The notes under the pieces were generated by a model. That model saw nothing but the letters and a program-made list of their open reading frames with translations. It ran no database searches and was not told the origin of the DNA. A stretch of DNA of 64,000 bases from Gemmatimonadaceae bacterium. GTDB lineage: Bacteria; Gemmatimonadota; Gemmatimonadetes; Gemmatimonadales; Gemmatimonadaceae. A program made the translations under genes and the position numbers. Each line of letters opens with the position of its first letter. Positions within the stretch are counted from its first letter, which is position 1. Below are positions 27,479 to 37,600 of this stretch, in pieces. The DNA is taken from positions 62,001-126,000 of the forward strand of contig JAICWO010000012.1 of NCBI GenBank assembly GCA_025934775.1. Direction: 5' to 3'.

Positions 27479-27545
27479 TTCTCGAAACTGGTCTCGAGCA
27501 GCAGCGTCGAGATCCCGACGTCGCCGCCTGAGACCAGTTTCGAGA
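27479..27545. repeat. 16-bp inverted repeat containing dispersed repeat copy 2
   Basis: TCTCGAAACTGGTCTC (27479-27494) and GAGACCAGTTTCGAGA (27530-27545) form a perfect 16-bp inverted repeat with a 35-nt spacer. The right half plus spacer (27509-27545) is the second copy of the repeat at 25547-25583. It sits between two convergent genes and may help end transcription from both sides. Confidence 0.7.
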
Positions 27546-27573
27546 CACGAGCGACGGGACCCGAGATGCGAGA

Positions 27574-29637
27574 CTAGCGTCCGCCCTCATTCGTCGTCGT
27601 CACCACCCCATCCTTGTGCGACCACTTCTCGAACCAGCTTCGCAGGTACAGCTGCGTCCGCAGGAAGTTCGACGGCGTGCTCGAGGTGCCGTGGTATTCG
27701 TTGTTCATCCGGATCATCACCGTCGGCGTGCCGTGCTCCTTGAGCGCGCGGTAGAATTCCTCGATCTGCGGAATCGGCGTGCGCAGGTCGAGGACGCCCG
27801 TCATCAGCATCGTCGGCGTCTTCACGTTGCCGACGTACATGATGGGTGAGCGCTTCAGGTACTCGCTCGGGTCCTCCCAGAACGGTTTCTCGAAGTTCTG
27901 ATACCAGCTCGCGCCGTCCGTCTCGCCGACGAAGCTCATCCAGTCGATCACCGGGCACAGCGCGGCTGCCGCGGCGAAGCGATCGGTGTGGCCAACGGTC
28001 CACGACGTCAGCACGCCGCCGCCCGAGCAGCCGTACACGAACATGTTCTTCGGATCGACGTAGCCGCGCCCGACGACCGTGTCGACGCCGGCCATCAGAT
28101 CGTCGAAATCCTTCCCCGGGTACGCGTTCTTGATCTCGTTGGTGAACTTCTCGCCGTAGCCGGTACTGCCGCGCGGGTTGGTGTAGAGAATCACGTAGCC
28201 GTTCGCGGCGTGATCCTGACGAGCAAAGTTGAATGCGACATTGTACATCGACTGCGGCCCGCCGTGGATCTCGAGGATCAGGGGATACTTCTTCGCCGGA
28301 TTGAAGCCCGGCGGCTTCACGATCCAGCCCTGGATCTTGAGTCCGTCCTTCGACGTGTACCAGATCGGCTCCGTCTGCGCGAGTTCCTTGCCGGCGAGCA
28401 CGTCTCCGTTCACGTCCGTGAGCTGCGTGAAGGTCGATACCGTTCCGGTCTTCGGCAGCATCGCGGTCACGACGTCGTTCGGTTTGACCGGCGTCGTGCG
28501 AACGCCCACGATCAGCCCGTTCTTCCCGACGCTCGACACGGTCAGCACCTGCGCGCCGCTCGTCACCGGATGGAACTGTCCCGCGGCGCTCGAGAAGTAG
28601 AGGTTCTTGGAGCCGTCGCTCTCGACGTTGTAATACAGCCCGCTGTCGTCGTGCGCCCAGACCGGCGCGGTGATCGGGCGATCCAGAGTGCCCGACGCGA
28701 GGTGCGCGTTCGATCCATCGGCGTTCATCACGTACAACTTTGCGTCGGCCCACGCCGAGTGATCGACCGAATCGGCGTGCATGTACGCGATCAGCTTGCC
28801 GCCGGGTGAATAGAGCGGACCGCTGTTCGTGCCGGCGGTGTGCGTGAGCTGCCGGACGTCTCCGGTCTCCACGTTGGCCGCATAGATCTCGGAATGGCGG
28901 AACGCCTTCTCTGCGTCGGGCGTCCGCAGCGACGAGAATGCGATCCACTTGCTGTCGCCCGACCAGCTCGGCCCGGACGCGTTCCAGTCGCCGGTGGAGA
29001 CGTCGCGCGCGGTGCCGCCGTCGGCGGGTATGACGAAGATGTGCCGGTAGTAATCGTCGGTGAAGCCGATGCGGTCGGAGCGGTAGTTGAGCCGCGTCAC
29101 GATCTTGGGCGGCTCGATCCACTTGGCGCCCTTGGGCGGCGTCGGCATTGCGATGTGGAAAGTGTTATCGCGTACCGGCACGTTCATGTTGAACGCGATC
29201 GACTTGCCGTCGGGCGACCACGCGAGCCCGGACGGCGACTCCGTGAGATGCGAGATCTGGGTATTCGCGCCTTCGGCATCCATGTAGCGCACGAAGATCT
29301 GCGAGCCGCTCGGCTCGCCCTTCGCGATGTACGCGATGCGCGATCCGTCGGGCGACCACGCCGCATCGCTCCCCTGCACGAGCGAGCGCTGGTGCGTGCC
29401 GTCGGCGTTCATGATCCAGATCGACGATTCCCAGCGATCGTTCATCTTGTCGATCCAGCGCCGCGTGAACAGGATCTGCGCACCGTCCGGCGAGAGCTGC
29501 GGGTTCTGGACGTCTTCCCAATCGAGGTACTGCTCGAGAGCGATGTGATTCGAGGCGCGCGACTGCGCCAGAGTCGCCGGTGCGTACACGACGAAGGCGC
29601 ACGTCAGCGCCGCGCCGGCAATGCGAAGAGACCGCAT
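27574..29637 (-). CDS. S9-family prolyl oligopeptidase-like peptidase, secreted
   Basis: 687 residues with a signal peptide (MRSLRIAGAALTCAFVVYAPATLAQ). The N-terminal beta-propeller has WD40-like PD repeats (PQLSPDGAQILF, AAWSPDGSRIAY, LAWSPDGKSIAF, PLYSPGGKLIAY). The catalytic domain has LEIHGGPQSMY, ILYTNPRGSTGYG, the nucleophile in YGCSGGGVLTSW, the Asp in VLDLRTPIPQ and the His in NNEYHGTSS. It is an acylaminoacyl-/dipeptidyl-peptidase-like enzyme in the periplasm. The ATG at 29637 has GGAGG 6 nt upstream. It is divergent from the next gene. Confidence 0.92.
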   Translation of the reverse strand: MRSLRIAGAALTCAFVVYAPATLAQSRASNHIALEQYLDWEDVQNPQLSPDGAQILFTRRWIDKMNDRWESSIWIMNADGTHQRSLVQGSDAAWSPDGSRIAYIAKGEPSGSQIFVRYMDAEGANTQISHLTESPSGLAWSPDGKSIAFNMNVPVRDNTFHIAMPTPPKGAKWIEPPKIVTRLNYRSDRIGFTDDYYRHIFVIPADGGTARDVSTGDWNASGPSWSGDSKWIAFSSLRTPDAEKAFRHSEIYAANVETGDVRQLTHTAGTNSGPLYSPGGKLIAYMHADSVDHSAWADAKLYVMNADGSNAHLASGTLDRPITAPVWAHDDSGLYYNVESDGSKNLYFSSAAGQFHPVTSGAQVLTVSSVGKNGLIVGVRTTPVKPNDVVTAMLPKTGTVSTFTQLTDVNGDVLAGKELAQTEPIWYTSKDGLKIQGWIVKPPGFNPAKKYPLILEIHGGPQSMYNVAFNFARQDHAANGYVILYTNPRGSTGYGEKFTNEIKNAYPGKDFDDLMAGVDTVVGRGYVDPKNMFVYGCSGGGVLTSWTVGHTDRFAAAAALCPVIDWMSFVGETDGASWYQNFEKPFWEDPSEYLKRSPIMYVGNVKTPTMLMTGVLDLRTPIPQIEEFYRALKEHGTPTVMIRMNNEYHGTSSTPSNFLRTQLYLRSWFEKWSHKDGVVTTTNEGGR

Positions 29638-29809
29638 GAGACCTCCAAGAGGCGGGAGTGACGGTCCTATAGTGGAGAACGCGAGCGTCGACTGCAACCA
29701 GGTCCGCGCGAGGGGTGCGATCGAGAGCTTTCATCGATTCCTAATCCAGGCGGAATGTCTCGCGCCCGCGTGCCGCGCTAAGGTCCATCGGTCACCTTCG
29801 GAGCTCCAG

Positions 29810-31543
29810 ATGCGGCGTGCCACCGCGCTGCTTGCGATCGCCCTCGCCTTCGTTCCGCCGCTTGCCGCGCAGCAGGTTCGCGGGGTCGTGCTCGACAGCG
29901 CCGCCGGCGGCGCGCTGCCTGGCGCGGTCGTCATGGCGCTCGACTCGAGCGGCGTCACGCGCGGGCGAACGATTTCCGGCGGCGACGGCCGCTTCGCGCT
30001 CACCCCGACGATGCCCGCTGTTCGACTGCGCGTCATCCGGATCGGCTATTCGCCCGCCGAGATGCGGCTGTCGGCCGCTGCGCCGAGCACATCGCTGCGA
30101 ATCGTGATGCACCGCCTTCCGGCGGCGCTGAGCGCGATGCGCGTCACCGGGCGCGAGCTCTGTCCGGGCTCCGCCGAACGAGGCGCGGCGTTCGAGCTGT
30201 GGGAGCAAGCGCGCGCCGGATTGCTCGCCGCCGTCGTCACCCGCGAGGCGAATCCCGCCGACGCGACGATGCTCATGTTCAATCGAACGCTCTCGCCCGA
30301 TGACGAGCTCGTGCGCGAGATGCACGTCGAGTCACAGTCGGGCCGCACGACGCGGCCATTCATTTCGCCGGAGCCGGCGGCCGCGTTCGCGGTGCACGGC
30401 TACATGCGAGAGGCCGAGGACCGCTCGCGCGAGTTCGCCGCCCCCGACGCGGACGTCCTGCTCGATCAATCATTCGCGACGGTGCACTGTTTTCACCTGC
30501 AACCGGCTGACGCGGCGCACCCGGGCCAGATCGGTCTCGCGTTCACGCCCGTGGCGACGCACGACACGCTCGTCGACGTCTCCGGCGTGATCTGGATGGA
30601 TGGCACGCGGGCGGCGCTGCGCTCGCTCGACTTCCGATACACGAGCCTCGAGCCCGCCGCGCGCGCCGCGAACGCGGGCGGTGTGATCGATTTCCGTTCG
30701 ATGCCGAACGGTGTCTCGTTCATCGACCGCTGGATCATGCATCTCCCCGCGCTCACCGAGGAGCAGAGCCGGCAGCGCACGGTGCGTGATCCGGCCCAGT
30801 TTCATGCGCGGCGCGCGACGGACTACCGTGCGCACGTTTCCGCGATCGTCGAGACGGGCGGGCAAGTGCTCACGGCGAAGTGGGATGACGGCGTGTCGTG
30901 GCGGGCGAATCCGACCGGCATCGCGGGTCGGGTGACGAGCGATGGCCGGCCGGCGAGCGGCGCGGTGGTCGCGCTCGAGGGCGCGAACGTTCGCGCGACG
31001 GCGAATGCCAAGGGCGAGTTCACGTTCGATCGTCTGGTACCCGGCACGTATGCACTCGTCGCGACTGATACGAGCTTGATCAATTACGTCGACGAGCGGC
31101 GGGCTGAGCGAACGATCCGCGTGCGTGCGGACACCCTCACGCCGATCGTTATCGATCTGCCGCGCTTCGCCGCGATGCTCGATCGCGTGTGTCACAAGAG
31201 CGAGATGCCGAAGGAATCGGCTATCTTGCTCGGCCAGATCGTGAACGATCGCGGCGAACCCGATCCCACGGTGCACCTGACGGCGACCTGGCAGGCGAAC
31301 TACAACAACGGCGGTCCGCTCGAGCTCGATCGTGATGTTCGCGTGAATGGCGCCTCGCAGCAGACCGACGCCGACGACCAGGGCCGGTTCAGCATCTGCG
31401 GCGTCGTGACCCAACGCCCGATCCATCTCCGCGCCAGCCGCGGCCGCGCGTACTCCGACACCACCATCCAGGTCCTGCCGGACAGCGTCTTCAAGACGAT
31501 CCGCTGGTATCCCCGCATCCCCGCCGGCCCGCCTGATCGCTGA
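29810..31543 (+). CDS. Secreted carboxypeptidase-regulatory-domain protein
   Basis: 577 residues with a signal peptide (MRRATALLAIALAFVPPLAAQ). An N-terminal CarboxypepD_reg-like domain (VRGVVLDSAAGGALPGAVVM, GRFALTPTMPAVRLRVI) is followed by a DUF-like middle part, then a second regulatory domain near residue 380 (GIAGRVTSDGRPASGAVVAL, GEFTFDRLVPGTYALVATD) and another beta-sandwich at the C-terminus. There is no beta-barrel and no plug, so it is not itself a receptor. The ATG has GGAG 8 nt upstream. Confidence 0.75.
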   Translation: MRRATALLAIALAFVPPLAAQQVRGVVLDSAAGGALPGAVVMALDSSGVTRGRTISGGDGRFALTPTMPAVRLRVIRIGYSPAEMRLSAAAPSTSLRIVMHRLPAALSAMRVTGRELCPGSAERGAAFELWEQARAGLLAAVVTREANPADATMLMFNRTLSPDDELVREMHVESQSGRTTRPFISPEPAAAFAVHGYMREAEDRSREFAAPDADVLLDQSFATVHCFHLQPADAAHPGQIGLAFTPVATHDTLVDVSGVIWMDGTRAALRSLDFRYTSLEPAARAANAGGVIDFRSMPNGVSFIDRWIMHLPALTEEQSRQRTVRDPAQFHARRATDYRAHVSAIVETGGQVLTAKWDDGVSWRANPTGIAGRVTSDGRPASGAVVALEGANVRATANAKGEFTFDRLVPGTYALVATDTSLINYVDERRAERTIRVRADTLTPIVIDLPRFAAMLDRVCHKSEMPKESAILLGQIVNDRGEPDPTVHLTATWQANYNNGGPLELDRDVRVNGASQQTDADDQGRFSICGVVTQRPIHLRASRGRAYSDTTIQVLPDSVFKTIRWYPRIPAGPPDR

Positions 31544-31565
31544 GCGGTGCATCCGCAAGCTCGAA

Positions 31566-31603
31566 AAAGTCGCCGCCGGGACAAACGTCCCGGCGGCGAT
31601 TTT
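31566..31603. terminator. Bidirectional Rho-independent terminator between convergent genes
   Basis: A perfect 12-bp stem (CGCCGCCGGGAC/GTCCCGGCGGCG, 31571-31582 and 31587-31598) with AAAC loop, preceded by a run of A and followed by a run of T, serves both converging genes. Confidence 0.92.
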
Positions 31604-31622
31604 CAGTTATTGAATGAGCGAA

Positions 31623-32447
31623 TCAGAAACCCGACGGCGGGTAGTGATCGACCGCGAACACGACCGACGCCTTGGTCGAGCTGCTCGCCTTGCTCCCCGC
31701 CACCGACGGCGGAAAGACGAACGCCGTGAACGCACTGCCGGCGATCGTGCTGCCGCCCACCGCCGTGAGGTCGTCGTGCTGGTCCGCCGGCGCGCCCACG
31801 GGCGCGGTCGCATCGATCATCGCCGGCAGCGCCGACGATCCCGACGTGAGCACCCGCACCGCGAGCGGCCCGGGCGTCATGGTCGACCACTTCGTCGCGG
31901 TGAACTGCGTCACGCCGCCCGCGAACGGCGACGACGGAAGCGCAGACGTTCCGCCCGTGGCCGAGCCGTAGACATCCACCGGCGACCCCATGCCGGCGTT
32001 GATCACGCGCACGGCGATGCTGCTGCCGGGATCCGGCACGTCGTCCTGGTAGATGTACAGCTTCGCCGCTTTGTTCCGCAGCGTCCCCGCCGCCATGATC
32101 GTGTAGTGCGCGCCCGACGTGAACGTGTACGTCGTGTCGAACAGCACCACCTGCGTCTGGTTGATGTCCGTGCTCGTTTGGAAGACGCGCAGGTGCCGCG
32201 CGCCCGCTCCCAATTGCTGGTAGCCGGCGCCGGGGAAGACGCCCCGATACTGCAGGCCGAACGTCGTCGGGGAGTTCTCGACTTGATCGACAAAGCGCCA
32301 GTCCATGCCGCCCGTGTCGGAGACGGCGTGCACGAAGCGCACGGCCGCCGTGGGCACCTTGTCCGGGTACGTTGCCTCGCCCTTGGGATCGCACGCCGCG
32401 ACGGCCACGAGGACCGCGAGCAGCGCGCTCAATCGCAATGCTTTCAT
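31623..32447 (-). CDS. DUF4397-domain lipoprotein
   Basis: 274 residues. The start MKALRLSALLAVLVAVAACD gives a lipobox with Cys near residue 19. Two tandem DUF4397-like beta domains follow: AAVRFVHAVSDTGGMDWRFV, LQYRGVFPGAGYQQLGAG, HYTIMAAGTLRNK and IAVRVINAGMGSPVDVYG. The family is extracellular or surface-attached and of unknown function. An SD (GGAGG) lies 11 nt before the ATG. It is the last gene of the SusC/SusD operon and probably helps at the cell surface. Confidence 0.8.
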   Translation of the reverse strand: MKALRLSALLAVLVAVAACDPKGEATYPDKVPTAAVRFVHAVSDTGGMDWRFVDQVENSPTTFGLQYRGVFPGAGYQQLGAGARHLRVFQTSTDINQTQVVLFDTTYTFTSGAHYTIMAAGTLRNKAAKLYIYQDDVPDPGSSIAVRVINAGMGSPVDVYGSATGGTSALPSSPFAGGVTQFTATKWSTMTPGPLAVRVLTSGSSALPAMIDATAPVGAPADQHDDLTAVGGSTIAGSAFTAFVFPPSVAGSKASSSTKASVVFAVDHYPPSGF

Positions 32448-32485
32448 CTGGATGGATCCTCCAAGAATCATGATCGCGTTCGAGA

Positions 32486-32980
32486 TCAGAAGTGCAGCGG
32501 GATGCGAATCGTGAGCGGAATGCGCGTCGACTGCGGCGGCTTGGTCGAATCCGAGGAAGCCTCCGGTTCGGTGCCACCGGCGGACAACCCGCCGGCTGCG
32601 AGCGCGGCGACGCCGACGATCGCGCCGACCAACGCCGCCGTCCGCCACACGGCCAGGTGGCGCGTGCGCACCGTGCCGACCAGGCCGCGGTTGATGTACG
32701 ACTTCTCGCCCGTCCACAACGCGTCTGACCCGCTGATCTGCGATACGCGAAAGACGTTGATGATGTAGTTGCTGTCCTGGACACCGACGAGCGTGCCGTC
32801 GATTGTCGCGATGCCCGGCCCGAACCGATTGGCGAGGCTCACGCGCCCCTGGTCGGTGATGGCCAGAGACACGCGCTCACCCGCCGGCGGCATCGTCGCC
32901 ACCGGGACGTAGTCGTAGCATGCTTGCACGGCGGCGAGCGCCATGCAGCCAACGCTGAATCGTGCGGCGCGATGCATCAT
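32486..32980 (-). CDS. Small lipoprotein-like hypothetical in SusC/D operon
   Basis: 164 residues. The N-terminus MMHRAARFSVGCMALAAVQACYDY suggests a lipoprotein signal (VQAC). The middle has a small beta-domain (VSLAITDQGRVSLANRFGPG, ATIDGTLVGVQDSNYIINV) and one hydrophobic helix near residue 112-130 (AALVGAIVGVAALAAGG). The start codon overlaps the SusD stop by 1 nt, so the two are translationally coupled. I do not recognise a family. Confidence 0.65.
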   Translation of the reverse strand: MMHRAARFSVGCMALAAVQACYDYVPVATMPPAGERVSLAITDQGRVSLANRFGPGIATIDGTLVGVQDSNYIINVFRVSQISGSDALWTGEKSYINRGLVGTVRTRHLAVWRTAALVGAIVGVAALAAGGLSAGGTEPEASSDSTKPPQSTRIPLTIRIPLHF

Positions 32981-34614
32981 CAGAATCCGTAGGTTCCTTT
33001 GGCCGCCGCGCTGCCCGAGCTCGCGCCCAGGCTGTACGACGGAAGTTGGCGCGCCTGCATCTCCTCATAGGGCACCGGATACTCGTACGCCGTGCCCTCC
33101 GGGAGATCGCCCCAGCCGCGGCCGTCGATCCACCAGCGGCCGAAGCTCGTCATCGCCGTCTCGATGCGCTTCTCGTACTTCATCGCTTCCATGATGTTGC
33201 CGCACGACACCGTCCCCGCGGGCGACGGCACCAGCGGCACGCAGGCATTGCCGCCCGGCACCGGCTGCGTGGCGCTCGTGATCGCACCGCTCAGCGCCGG
33301 CAGGCCGTTCGGCACGCGCGTGAGATCGATCTTCGCCGCGGCGTTCGCGAAGTCGCCTTTGCGGATGTAGCCCTCCGCCGCGAGGAGATCGTTCTCAGCC
33401 TTCGCGAACTCGGGGTACGGACCCTGGCTCGAGTTGATGCGGATGTACTTGAGGCGGAAGAAGTCGTAGTACGACACGCCCCATCCATCGCCCGGCACTT
33501 CGGCGAGCGTGCGGTTCGTGATGTACGGCTTCGAGTCGAATCCCGCGGGCGGCGTCGACGCTTTCTGCTGCGCCGCGCGCGTCTCGCCGCTCGGCCACCG
33601 TTTGTCCGGCGTTTTCACGAGGAAGTAGCCGTTGCGGCTCGACATCGGCGACGCGATGAACGACGCGTACGCGCCCGAGGTATCCGCCATGCCGAAGTAG
33701 AGCATCGACATCTCGCTCCAACCGGGATCGACGTGCGCCTGGCTCGAGTTGAATCCGATGTTCCATCCGGTGTTGCCGCCGACGTTCACGAGCAGGTCCT
33801 TCTGAATCCCCGCGTCGGCATCGGCGATCACGGCGTTCCAATCGACCGCCGCGCGTTGCGCCGGCGTGCGCGCCACGCCCGCGCGGAAGCGCGCGCGATA
33901 CGAGCGCGCGAGCCGCACGAAGTCGGACGCGCTCAGCGCGTTGCCGCCGAGCCACAGGTCGGGGATCGGGAATCCTCCGCTCGCGCTCGCGGCCGGACTG
34001 CTGGCGATGTTCACCGCGCTGTCCAGGTACGAGATCGCCACCTTCATGACGTCGGCCGCCGCGCTGAGCCCCGGGATCGAATCACTCGGCATGCCGGGCG
34101 AGACGATCGCCGCCGAATCGTAGATCATCGCCAGCCAGCCGAGATCGCAGCCCGCCACGAAGTAGCCGAACGACTTCGCGCGAAGGTCCTGCGCCGGCGA
34201 GCCGAGCGTGTTGCCGCCTTTGGTCAGTTTCGCCAACGCGTCGATCGCGTTCACCATGAGCCGTGAGCCGCGCGAGAGTCCGCTGAACTCGGTGAAGATG
34301 CTCGGCGCTCCATTGCTGTTCGGGATCGGCAGGCGAGGAATCGCCACCCGGATCCCCATGTTGAAGTTGTTGAGGCTCGAGTAGCTCTCGAGCGCCAGCA
34401 CCTCGACTTCCGGCATCAAGGCGCCGTTGTTGGTCAGCGCATTGTGCACCGTTTGATACCCGGAGCCGATCGTCGCTTCGATCGACGCGGGCACGGAGAA
34501 CACGCGTCCCACGTCGGGGTTGCTGAGGTTCTCGACCCCCAGATCGGTGTTGCAGGCGGCTACGCCCGCGAAGGCCAGCAACGCCGATGCGAGCTTGATT
34601 GTCGCTTTCATCAT
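32980..34614 (-). CDS. RagB/SusD-family nutrient-uptake outer-membrane lipoprotein
   Basis: About 544 residues. The start MMKATIKLASALLAFAGVAAC gives a lipoprotein signal with Cys. The SusD pattern is seen in ENLSNPDVGRVFSVPASIEATI, repeated TPR-like helices (VARLARSYRARFRAGVA-like segment at about 240-260), AENDLLAAEGYIRKGDFANAAAKIDLTR and the late RRIETAM-like segment EAMKYEKRIETAM. SusD proteins cap the SusC channel and bind oligomeric nutrients. An ATG three codons upstream (34623) is also possible. It lies 24 nt after the SusC stop codon. Confidence 0.9.
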   Translation of the reverse strand: MMKATIKLASALLAFAGVAACNTDLGVENLSNPDVGRVFSVPASIEATIGSGYQTVHNALTNNGALMPEVEVLALESYSSLNNFNMGIRVAIPRLPIPNSNGAPSIFTEFSGLSRGSRLMVNAIDALAKLTKGGNTLGSPAQDLRAKSFGYFVAGCDLGWLAMIYDSAAIVSPGMPSDSIPGLSAAADVMKVAISYLDSAVNIASSPAASASGGFPIPDLWLGGNALSASDFVRLARSYRARFRAGVARTPAQRAAVDWNAVIADADAGIQKDLLVNVGGNTGWNIGFNSSQAHVDPGWSEMSMLYFGMADTSGAYASFIASPMSSRNGYFLVKTPDKRWPSGETRAAQQKASTPPAGFDSKPYITNRTLAEVPGDGWGVSYYDFFRLKYIRINSSQGPYPEFAKAENDLLAAEGYIRKGDFANAAAKIDLTRVPNGLPALSGAITSATQPVPGGNACVPLVPSPAGTVSCGNIMEAMKYEKRIETAMTSFGRWWIDGRGWGDLPEGTAYEYPVPYEEMQARQLPSYSLGASSGSAAAKGTYGF

Positions 34615-34638
34615 GATCCTCATATCGGGTTGCGGTGA

Positions 34639-37600
34639 TTAGAACTTGGACGACAGCGTGAGCGTGAAGCGGCGGGTCGACGGATAGGGATACGACTGCA
34701 CGCCGACGAGCGCGGCCGATCCGGCATCGCCGCCGTTGTCGCCGATGTCCGGATCCCAGCCCGTGTACTTCGTCCACGTGTACAGGTTCTGGCCGATGAC
34801 CGTCACGGTCCAATCGCCGGAGATCCGCGGCAGCCGTCCGACGTTGTAGCTCGCCGAGAGCTCGCGGAGCTTGGTGAAGCTCGCGTTCTCGAAGGTGATG
34901 CTGTTCGGGCCGAGCACGTCGTACTCGCCGCCGACGCCCTTCGAGTGGTCCGGCGCCGGAGCGCGCCAGTAGTAGCCGATCGGCTTGGCGTCGGCCACCG
35001 ACTTGCCCGCCTGGTCTTCCTCCTGCGTCATGAAATCCCCGAGCGACCAGTGGCGGTCTTCGTTGAACAGACCGTTGCCGTACGACCGGTCGAACATGAT
35101 ATACATATTGAACTTCTTATAACTGAAGTTCTGGGCGAGGCTGGCCTTCCAGAGCGGCAGCCCGTTCCCGAGCGGCTCCAGCTTCGGGTTCGCCGACGAA
35201 TCGCGGATCACCTGGAGCATGCCCCAGTTCACCGTCGGCTGGCCCCACGGGTTGTTGACCCGCCCGCCCGCCTTGACGCAGTTGATCGCGCCGACGATGC
35301 TGCTCGTCGCCACGCCGTTGATGACGCAGCCGCCGCGCGAGGCCTGCCACAGGTTCTTGGTGATGCCGTCCTTGTACGTGTTGCCGGCGCCCACCCAGAC
35401 GATGTAGCCCTGGTCGTTCGACTGCCACTCCTTGCCCGGGCCGCACTGCGCGGCGAAATCTGACGGCAGCTGCGAGCACTTCGTGACGAACTGCTTGCCG
35501 TAGATCGTGCCGTACCGTTCGCCCACCGCGTAGCGCACGCGCGCGTTGTCGACGTTGTCGAAGAAGTCGGGCACGTCCATCTGCGTGATCACCGACCGGT
35601 TCTGATCCATGTTGATGCGCGCCGTCCACACGAGGCTGCGCCGCGTCAGGACGGGGATGTTGAGCGACGCTTCCCAGTTCCGGCCCTCGAGCGTGCCCGC
35701 GTTGAGCCACTGCGACGAGAAGCCCGACGACACCGAGGGCGGCACCTGGAGGATCTGGTCGCTCGTGATGTCGCGCGCGTACGTGACCGAGACGCCGTAC
35801 TTGTGAAAGAGCTCGCCGTCCACGCCATACTCGGTCTCGAGCGTGTTCTCGGGGCGCAGGTTCTTGTTGCCCAGCGTCGTCGCGCTGATCGAGCCGCCGG
35901 CGCCGATGCTGAACGCCTCGTACTGCGCGCTGAACCGCGGACGGCCGCCGGCGGTGCCGACCGCCGCATGGAGCTTCAGCTCATTGAGCTGGTTGCCGAG
36001 CTTGAACCACGGTTCCTCCGAGACGATCCAAGCGCCCGACGCACGGTAGTAGCTGTGCCAGCGCTGCGCCGCGCCGAACAGCGAGCTGCCGTCGTTGCGC
36101 AGCGCGCCGTCGAAGATGTAGCGGTCCTTGTATTGGAGATTCAGGCCGCCCGACACGCCCATCGCCTTGACGGTCGTTTCGGAGTAGTTCCCCGAAAGCG
36201 ACGCCGTGGCGTTGGTGAGCGTGAGGAGTCCGGGCACGGCGAGCGCGTCGCCGTCGCCGCCGTTGTTCTGCGCTTGCTGATCTTCGTACGTGTACGCGAG
36301 CTGGAGCCGCGACGCGAGATCGCTCGTGAAGTCGTGCGTCGCCGTCCCGGCCACGCGCACGTTGTACGACGCGTTGTACGCCGCGCCCGTCGAGATCGTG
36401 CCTTGCTGACTCGGGTTGCCCTCGTCCGTCGTGCGGTAGCCTTTATCCCACTGGCTGATCAAGCTCGATCGGCGATTGTCGATGCTCGTCGTCGCGTCGA
36501 AGTTGAGCCAGTTGGTCATCTTATAGGTGTTGGTCATCGAGCCAAGGAACCGATCGGCGCGATTGACCTGATAGTGCCACAGGTTGTCGTACAGCGGGTT
36601 GTAGTTCTGGCCCGTTTCCGCCGTCGGATCCGGACGGATGAACAGACGGCCTTTGCTGTCCGTCGCGAGCAAGTCCGTATTCGGGTGCTGGCGCGTGAGA
36701 CCGAACCACTGGTTCGCGTCCGGTCCCTGGTTCGACCGCTGGAAGTACGTCTGCACTTCCGTCGACCACCGATCGCCAAATTGCTGGTCGACGTTCACGC
36801 GCGCCGACTGGCGCGTGTACCCCGAGAGGAACTTCACGGCGCCGTCATTCACGAGATTGTTGAATGACGCGAAGTAGCCCGTGTTCGTGCTGCGCCCGGT
36901 CAAGTCCACGGTCGTGCTGTAGTACGGATTCGTCGTCGCGGCCTGGTCGATGGGGTTGTAGACGACCGGCCACGTGTTCGCCATGAAGATGCCTTTCAGC
37001 TCGGCGAAGCTCGGCGTGTTCGCGATGCCGTAGTCGCGCTCGAATTGATACGGCGTCAGCGAGTTCAGGCCGCCCTGGTCGTTGATGCGATAGGCCTCGG
37101 CGGCCATGTCCACCGTGCGCGAGCACGACGGCAGCCCCGATTGCTTGATGCAGAAGCGCGTGCCCGTCTCGTCCATCATGAGCATGTGATTCTGCGCAAA
37201 CTCATATGTCCCGTTCACCTGGCTGAACCCGGTCTCCTGGCGTCCGTCGATGTGAAGCCCGGGACTCGCGTTCTTGCCGCTCTTCGTCGTGATCGAGATG
37301 ATGCCGTCACCGGCGCGCGAACCGTACAACGCCGACGCCGCGGCGCCCTTCACGACCTCGATGCTCTCGATGTCTTCCGGGTTGATGTCGCTGGTGTTGC
37401 CGTTGAGGATGATGCCGTCGACCAGAATGAGCGGACCCTGACTGCGGCCGGTCGCGTTGATCGAGTGCGGCCCGCGCAGGATGATGTCTGGGGCGGCGCC
37501 GGGCCGGCCGCTCGTGGACGTGACCTGGGCGCCGGGCACCTTGCCCGCGAGCTCCTGCAACGGATTCGTCGTCGGCACCTGCAGATCCTGCTCGGCGTTC

